The position numbers and the translations under genes were made by a program. Under the pieces are notes generated by a model. That model searched no databases. It saw only the letters and a list, made by a program, of their open reading frames with translations, and was not told the origin of the DNA. From assembly GCF_001304695.1 (NCBI RefSeq), contig NZ_JFAQ01000008.1:1-64000 (forward strand): a DNA stretch of 64,000 nt, in the 5' to 3' direction. The stretch is from Xanthomonas axonopodis (GTDB taxonomy: Bacteria > Pseudomonadota > Gammaproteobacteria > Xanthomonadales > Xanthomonadaceae). Positions 60,162-64,000 of this stretch are shown piece after piece; the first letter of the stretch is position 1, and each line of letters begins with the position of its first letter.

Positions 60162-61121
60162 TCAGTCCAGAAACAGATCCGGCAGCAAGGCACGCGACGG
60201 ATCCATTGCATCGCCGCGCAAGTCGGTGACGCCGGCCTGGGCCAAGACCTCGTCATCGATCAGAAACTGCCCGTAAAACCCGGCCGCGGCGCGCGTCAGC
60301 ACCGCATGTGCGGCGTCGGCCATGATCTCCGGCCGACGGCAGGCTGCGGCGTCCACACCGGCAAGCATGTTGATGGCGTCAGTGGCGATCACGGTACGCG
60401 GCCACAACGCATTGATCGCCACGCCTTGCGGGCCGAATTCTGCCGCCAACCCCAGGGTGACCAGACTCATGCCCATCTTGGCCAGCGTGTAGCCGGTGTG
60501 CGCGCCCCACCACGCCGGGTTCAACGACGGCGGCGGGGCCAAGGTGAGAATGTGCGGATTGGCCGCCTACAGCAGATGCGGCAGGCACGCCTAAGAGCGG
60601 CTAACAAAACTACTGCGCAGCCGCCAGGCGGGCGCGGCCGGTGCTCGGAATCCTCATGTACCCCTCGTACACTCCGGTTCCTGTGCGCCGTCCACGCCCA
60701 CCTGACGACCGCTCGCTACGTTTTGTTAGCCACTCTAAGCGCACAGAAAACTGCCGCGCGCGTTGACCTGCTGCATCAGATCGAAGCGCTTCATCGGCGT
60801 GTCCAGCGCACCGCGCAACCAGATCGCACTGGCGTTGTTGACCAGGATGTCGATCCCGCCGAACGCATCGACCGTCGCCGCCACGGCCGCACGCACCTGC
60901 GCTTCGTCGCGGATGTCGCACTTGAGCGCCAGCGCCTGCCCACAGGCCGCATTCACCGCCGCGGCCGTGCTATGGATGGTGCCAGGCAACTTGGGATTGG
61001 CCACCGCCGACTTGGCCGCAATCGCCACATCCGCCCCATCGCTCGCCGCCCGCAACGCAATCGCCAAGCCAATCCCGCGCGAGGCACCGGTGATGAACAA
61101 GGTTTTGCCATTTAACGTCAT
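60162..61121 (-). pseudogene. SDR-family oxidoreductase, broken by MITE and nonsense codons
   Basis: A short-chain dehydrogenase gene similar to the N-terminal part of HSDL2-type proteins. The first part (TLFITGASRGIG cofactor loop, DILVNNASAIW) runs to NARGSFLCA, where a 141-bp MITE (60595-60735) is inserted. After the MITE the frame resumes as ACLPHLL-stop-AANPHILTLAPPP, with the catalytic-type YTLAKMGM, INALWPRT and a normal end. Removing the MITE leaves a TAG at its insertion site and another at the later stop, both where a Gln (CAG) fits. Because both TAA copies flank the MITE, the first TAG was probably there before insertion. Confidence 0.87.
60595..60735. mobile_element. 141-bp MITE, intact copy 2 (inside SDR gene)
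   Basis: Terminal inverted repeats GAGCGGCTAACAAAAC and GTTTTGTTAGCCACTC, with a 3-bp TAA duplication (60592-60594 and 60736-60738). By eye it matches the copy at 48371-48511 base for base in opposite orientation. It holds no gene. Its insertion splits the SDR pseudogene. Confidence 0.9.
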
Positions 61122-61283
61122 GGGATTGGGGAGCCGGGATTAGGGATTCGTCAGAGCTTACAGCCGGTAATCGGCACCAATCGGGACGCGTAACGCGTAG
61201 CTGCTGGCTTCAACCGACCAACCACCAACCCTGCACCAACCGCCTTTACGAATCCCAAATCCCGAACAACCAATCCCCGCCCC
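61122..61283. repeat. Gap-filling inverted repeat element (kinase to SDR)
   Basis: The whole 162-bp gap. One arm (61124-61152, GGGATTGGGGAGCCGGGATT...) abuts the SDR start codon. The inverted partner (61252-61280, ...GAATCCCAAATCCCGAACAA...) abuts the kinase stop. It is a member of the family seen at 19569-19704, 25808-25959 and 39311-39407. Confidence 0.76.
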
Positions 61284-61943
61284 TCAGGGCTTCGGCCCCT
61301 GCCCCTCGTTGTCTTCCCAGTGCAGCACGCGGCGGGTCACGAAGCGGTAGACCGGCTTGCCGGTGGCGAACCACAGCTCGCGGACCCAGGAGGTGCGCTT
61401 GAGCACGCGGCGTTCCACCGGGGTCAGTGCGGCCGGGCAATACATGCGCTTGTGCTTGAGCAGGTGGCGCAGGTCTTCGCGAGCAAGCAGACGCATCCAG
61501 CGCGCGCGCGGGTTGCCGCGCACCGCCAGCTGGAAATCGATCACCGCCGGGCTGCCGTCCTCCTGCACCAACCAGTTGGCTTCCTTGGCCAGATCGTTGT
61601 GGGTCACGCCGCGGCGATGCAGCTGCTGCAACAGCCTGCGCGCGCAGCGGAAGTAGGCCAGATCGCCGCGCGGCGGACGCTGGTACATCGCAGCGCCGTC
61701 CAGATAGCTGCGGTCCAGGTGCCGCCCGTCCCAGTGCAGCAGCCGCGGTGTGCGCGGCACGCCATCCAGCTGGCGCAAGGCCAGCGCTTCGCGCCGTGCC
61801 AGCCACCAGGCCACGCCACGCAACAGCCACGGCGCCACGCTCACGTCACGACGCACGAACATGCGTTCGCCATCGCGGACCAACAGGATGCGCCCGAACG
61901 TATCGGACTTCAGCGGCAGATTGGCTGCAGGGTCGTGACTCAT
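61284..61943 (-). CDS. RIO1-like / lipopolysaccharide-kinase-like protein kinase
   Basis: A 219-residue small kinase fold protein. The catalytic loop is HNDLAKEANWLV (Asp and Asn positions in place) and the metal-binding segment is AVIDFQLAVRG (DFQ in place of DFG). The N-terminal lobe is short and has a candidate ATP-binding Lys or Arg only weakly placed. It resembles RIO1-type and Kdo/heptose kinase-like enzymes of gram-negatives, so the target could be a sugar or a protein. A long N-terminal extension of the frame has no binding site. It is on the same strand as, and upstream of, the SDR pseudogene. Confidence 0.82.
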   Translation of the reverse strand: MSHDPAANLPLKSDTFGRILLVRDGERMFVRRDVSVAPWLLRGVAWWLARREALALRQLDGVPRTPRLLHWDGRHLDRSYLDGAAMYQRPPRGDLAYFRCARRLLQQLHRRGVTHNDLAKEANWLVQEDGSPAVIDFQLAVRGNPRARWMRLLAREDLRHLLKHKRMYCPAALTPVERRVLKRTSWVRELWFATGKPVYRFVTRRVLHWEDNEGQGPKP

Positions 61944-62083
61944 CCCCCATTGTAGGCGGCAGGCCTGTCTCGCTGCGCGCATCCGTGGCATACGCGCGTG
62001 CGGCCGCTGCATGGCTGCAACCTCAGGTGAAGCCGATCCCCCCGATGTGAGGACGATGCAGATCAGGTGCCGCCGCGCCCACC

Positions 62084-62089
62084 TATAAT
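62084..62089 (+). promoter_or_regulatory. -10 box at the start of the DedA/PAP2 gene
   Basis: A perfect TATAAT ending 6 nt before the ATG at 62096. Transcription would then start at or within a base or two of the ATG, so the mRNA may be leaderless. No ribosome binding site fits in this space. Confidence 0.55.
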
Positions 62090-62095
62090 TCAGAC

Positions 62096-64000
62096 ATGAA
62101 CTCATGGATCGACGCCACGCTGGAGTGGATCGGACACCACCCCACCTTGGCTGGCGTGGTGATCTTTGGCATCGCATTTTGTGATGCGGTGATCGTGCTG
62201 GGCGCCATCGTGCCTGCGTTGCCGTTGCTGTTCGCCATTGGCGTGCTCATCGGGCTCGGGCAGATCAACGGCCCTTATGCGGTGGGATGCGCCACCCTGG
62301 GCGCCTTCGTTGGCGATGCGCTGAGCTTCTGGGTCGGCCATCGCTGGGGCCATCAGCTGCACACCTACTGGCCATTCCGGCGTTACCCGCAATTGCTGGA
62401 GCGCGGCGAGCTGCTGTTCCGACGCAATGCCTTCAAAAGCATCCTGATTGCGCGCTACGTGGGTGCAGTGCGCCCGTTCGTGCCGGCGATTGCCGGCATG
62501 TCGCGCATGCCGTTCAAACGGTATCTGGTTGCCAGCGGCCTGGCCTGCGTGTCGTGGGCGTTGTTGTTCCTGGTGCCCGGCTGGGTGCTGGGCACGGCCT
62601 ACGACGCAGTGGCCGCGGTGGCCGGGCGGTTATTCGTGGTGGTTGCCTTGCTGGCGGCGGTGATCGGGCTTGCCTGGGCGGTGGTGCTGTATTCGTACCG
62701 CTGGTCGGCCGGCCATCTGGATGCCTTGCTGGCACGCCTGCTGGAGTGGTCGCACCGGCATCCGGTCTTGGGGAATTGGTCGGTCGGCGTATTCGACCCG
62801 CGCCGTCGCGAATCGGTACCGCTGGCCATGATGGCCTTGATGCTGTTGCTGCTCGGCTGGGGCTGGTTTGTGCTGCTGATGGTGGTGCTGGCGCATGGCG
62901 AGCCGCTGCGCGTGGACCTGGCCGTGCACGACCTGATGCTGGCGCTGCGCAACCCGTTGGCCGACTACCCGATGGTGGCGCTGGCCTCGTTGGGCGACTG
63001 GCAGGTGCTGTTGCCGGCCATTGCCGCCGCGATGGGCTATCTGGCCTGGCGTCGTCGCTGGATGGCCGTGGCCCATTGGGTCATTGCGCTGGCCTTCGGC
63101 CTGGCGCTCACGCAGCTGCTTGGCGCCACCGTACAGGTGGTGCGCCCGCCTGCGGCCAGCAGTGGATTCGGCTTCCCGTCGGTTGCGGTCACCATGGCCA
63201 CGATCGCCTTCGGCTTTTTCGCGCTTCTGATCGCGCGCGAGTTGCCTGGCCGCCGCCGCGTGTGGCCGTATCTGGTCAGCGGCGCCATCGTGTCGCTGAT
63301 CGGTTTTGCGCGTTTGTACCTCGGTGCGCACTGGCTCAGCGACGTCGTCGGCGGCATGCTGTTTGGCATCTTCTGGCTGCTGGTGCTGGGCATTGCCTAC
63401 CGCCGCCGTGCCACGCGCGCGTTCTGGGTCAAGCCGGTGTCGTGGATCTTCTACGGGGTGTTCGTAAGCTGCGCAATTTATTTTGCGCCACGCAACCTCG
63501 AGACCAAGCTGGCCAAGTTCGAACCGCCACCGCCGGCATTGATGGAGTTGCCCGCAAACGCGTGGTGGGAAGACCAATGGCGCCTGCTGCCGGCACGCCG
63601 CAACGAATTCGACGACGATCAGCGCTGGCCGCTGGACGTCCAGTTGGCCGGCCCGCTCGCTCCGTTGCAGCGCCAGCTTCAGGCGCGCGGCTGGCGGGTC
63701 CAGCCGCAGGCGGGCTGGGAACAGGCGCTGCACTTGCTCGATGTCAGCGGCCGCCCGGACGAAGTACCGATTCTGCCGGCCACGTTGGATACCCAGGTCG
63801 AAGCCCTGTTGATGGTGCGCCATGCCGCGCCCGGCCACGTGCATGTGCTGCGCCTGTGGCCGGCCGCCGCACGCCTGCAGCCGGATGCACAACCGTTGTG
63901 GGTGGGCAGCACCCAGACCTTGCGCTACAGCCGCCACTTCAGCCTGATCGGCCTGTGGTACCCGCTGCGCGGTGTCGATCCTGCACTGAGCGCCTTGCGC
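62096..64000 (+). CDS. DedA-PAP2-LssY membrane protein (partial, runs off window)
   Basis: At least 635 residues, open to the window end. The N-terminal DedA (SNARE-associated) domain has GAIVPALPLLFAIGVLIG, GDALSFWVGHRWG and ARYVGAVRPFVPAIAGMS. A PAP2 phosphatase-like domain follows (about residues 270-450) with GFPSVAVTMA and RLYLGAHWLSDVVGGML. A soluble LssY-C-like domain completes what is visible. The PAP2 catalytic region keeps the second His-bearing motif, but the first (KxxxxxxRP) reads VQVVRPP, so a Lys is missing; phosphatase activity is uncertain. The family is linked to lipid or undecaprenyl-phosphate handling in the inner membrane. The stop lies beyond 64000. Confidence 0.88.
   Translation, partial: MNSWIDATLEWIGHHPTLAGVVIFGIAFCDAVIVLGAIVPALPLLFAIGVLIGLGQINGPYAVGCATLGAFVGDALSFWVGHRWGHQLHTYWPFRRYPQLLERGELLFRRNAFKSILIARYVGAVRPFVPAIAGMSRMPFKRYLVASGLACVSWALLFLVPGWVLGTAYDAVAAVAGRLFVVVALLAAVIGLAWAVVLYSYRWSAGHLDALLARLLEWSHRHPVLGNWSVGVFDPRRRESVPLAMMALMLLLLGWGWFVLLMVVLAHGEPLRVDLAVHDLMLALRNPLADYPMVALASLGDWQVLLPAIAAAMGYLAWRRRWMAVAHWVIALAFGLALTQLLGATVQVVRPPAASSGFGFPSVAVTMATIAFGFFALLIARELPGRRRVWPYLVSGAIVSLIGFARLYLGAHWLSDVVGGMLFGIFWLLVLGIAYRRRATRAFWVKPVSWIFYGVFVSCAIYFAPRNLETKLAKFEPPPPALMELPANAWWEDQWRLLPARRNEFDDDQRWPLDVQLAGPLAPLQRQLQARGWRVQPQAGWEQALHLLDVSGRPDEVPILPATLDTQVEALLMVRHAAPGHVHVLRLWPAAARLQPDAQPLWVGSTQTLRYSRHFSLIGLWYPLRGVDPALSALR

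Noticed and set aside
62630-63937. A 435-codon minus-strand open frame near the right end
   Set aside because: Opposite the DedA/PAP2 gene, whose frame has clear membrane helices and motifs and is open to the window edge.

Overview
The window looks like a chromosomal segment of a Xanthomonas species (Gammaproteobacteria, Xanthomonadaceae). Evidence is the high-GC sequence, gene order (pilMNOPQ divergent from ponA; zapA, 6S RNA, folate cyclo-ligase; rph, rdgB, hemW), type-B ribosomal protein L31, Oar-type and other TonB-dependent receptors, and a protein carrying the Xanthomonas type IV secretion signal domain (XVIPCD). No tRNA, rRNA, CRISPR array or complete insertion sequence was seen.

Layout. 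0.5-7.6 kb: a minus-strand moxR-DUF58-DUF4381-batA-batB/C-batD operon with mostly overlapping or near-touching genes. 8.0-12.9 kb: the type IV pilus alignment operon pilM-N-O-P-Q with terminator, divergent from ponA (13.1-15.6 kb). 15.9-18.6 kb: an unrecognised gene, gltA and rpmE2. 18.6-26.8 kb: minus-strand housekeeping genes (nucleoside hydrolase, recG, ridA, spoT, rpoZ, gmk, yicC). 26.9-34.8 kb: rph, a glyoxalase-fold gene, rdgB, hemW, a frameshifted DUF1631 gene with a PilZ gene, pepQ and an XVIPCD-only gene. 35.0-42.7 kb: pepP and ygfB (minus), then zapA, 6S RNA, folate cyclo-ligase, EVE protein, rpiA, DUF192 lipoprotein, SirB1-like protein, rubredoxin and thiE. 42.7-50.3 kb: repeat-rich; holds a broken Oar-type receptor, hemL and a wrecked LuxR/MalT-type regulator. 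50.3-56.7 kb: a minus-strand cluster of TonB receptor, Tat-exported FAD amine oxidase, cytochrome c, exported RidA, exported PLP aminotransferase and azurin. 57-64 kb: HAD hydrolase, argD, a voltage-gated-type K+ channel, a broken SDR gene, a RIO-like kinase and a DedA/PAP2 membrane protein that runs off the window.

Two themes stand out. First, the 50.3-56.7 kb cluster reads as an exported amine-oxidising pathway. The receptor would bring in a substrate, the FAD oxidase would make an imine, RidA would hydrolyse it, and cytochrome c and azurin could carry electrons. In this strain it is decaying: the oxidase and RidA each carry one in-frame nonsense codon, the receptor seems to lack half its plug, and the neighbouring regulator is frameshifted and internally deleted. 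Second, small dispersed repeats shape the gene borders. A 141-bp MITE is present as two copies that read as identical, in opposite orientation 12 kb apart, one inside the SDR gene, with two old relics starting at gene stop codons. A separate inverted-repeat family (arms like GGGATTCGGGA) fills whole gaps between co-oriented genes, from one stop codon to the next start codon, replacing the usual Shine-Dalgarno region.

Gene starts were moved inward from the longest open frame where Shine-Dalgarno sequences, signal peptides or gene overlaps supported it.
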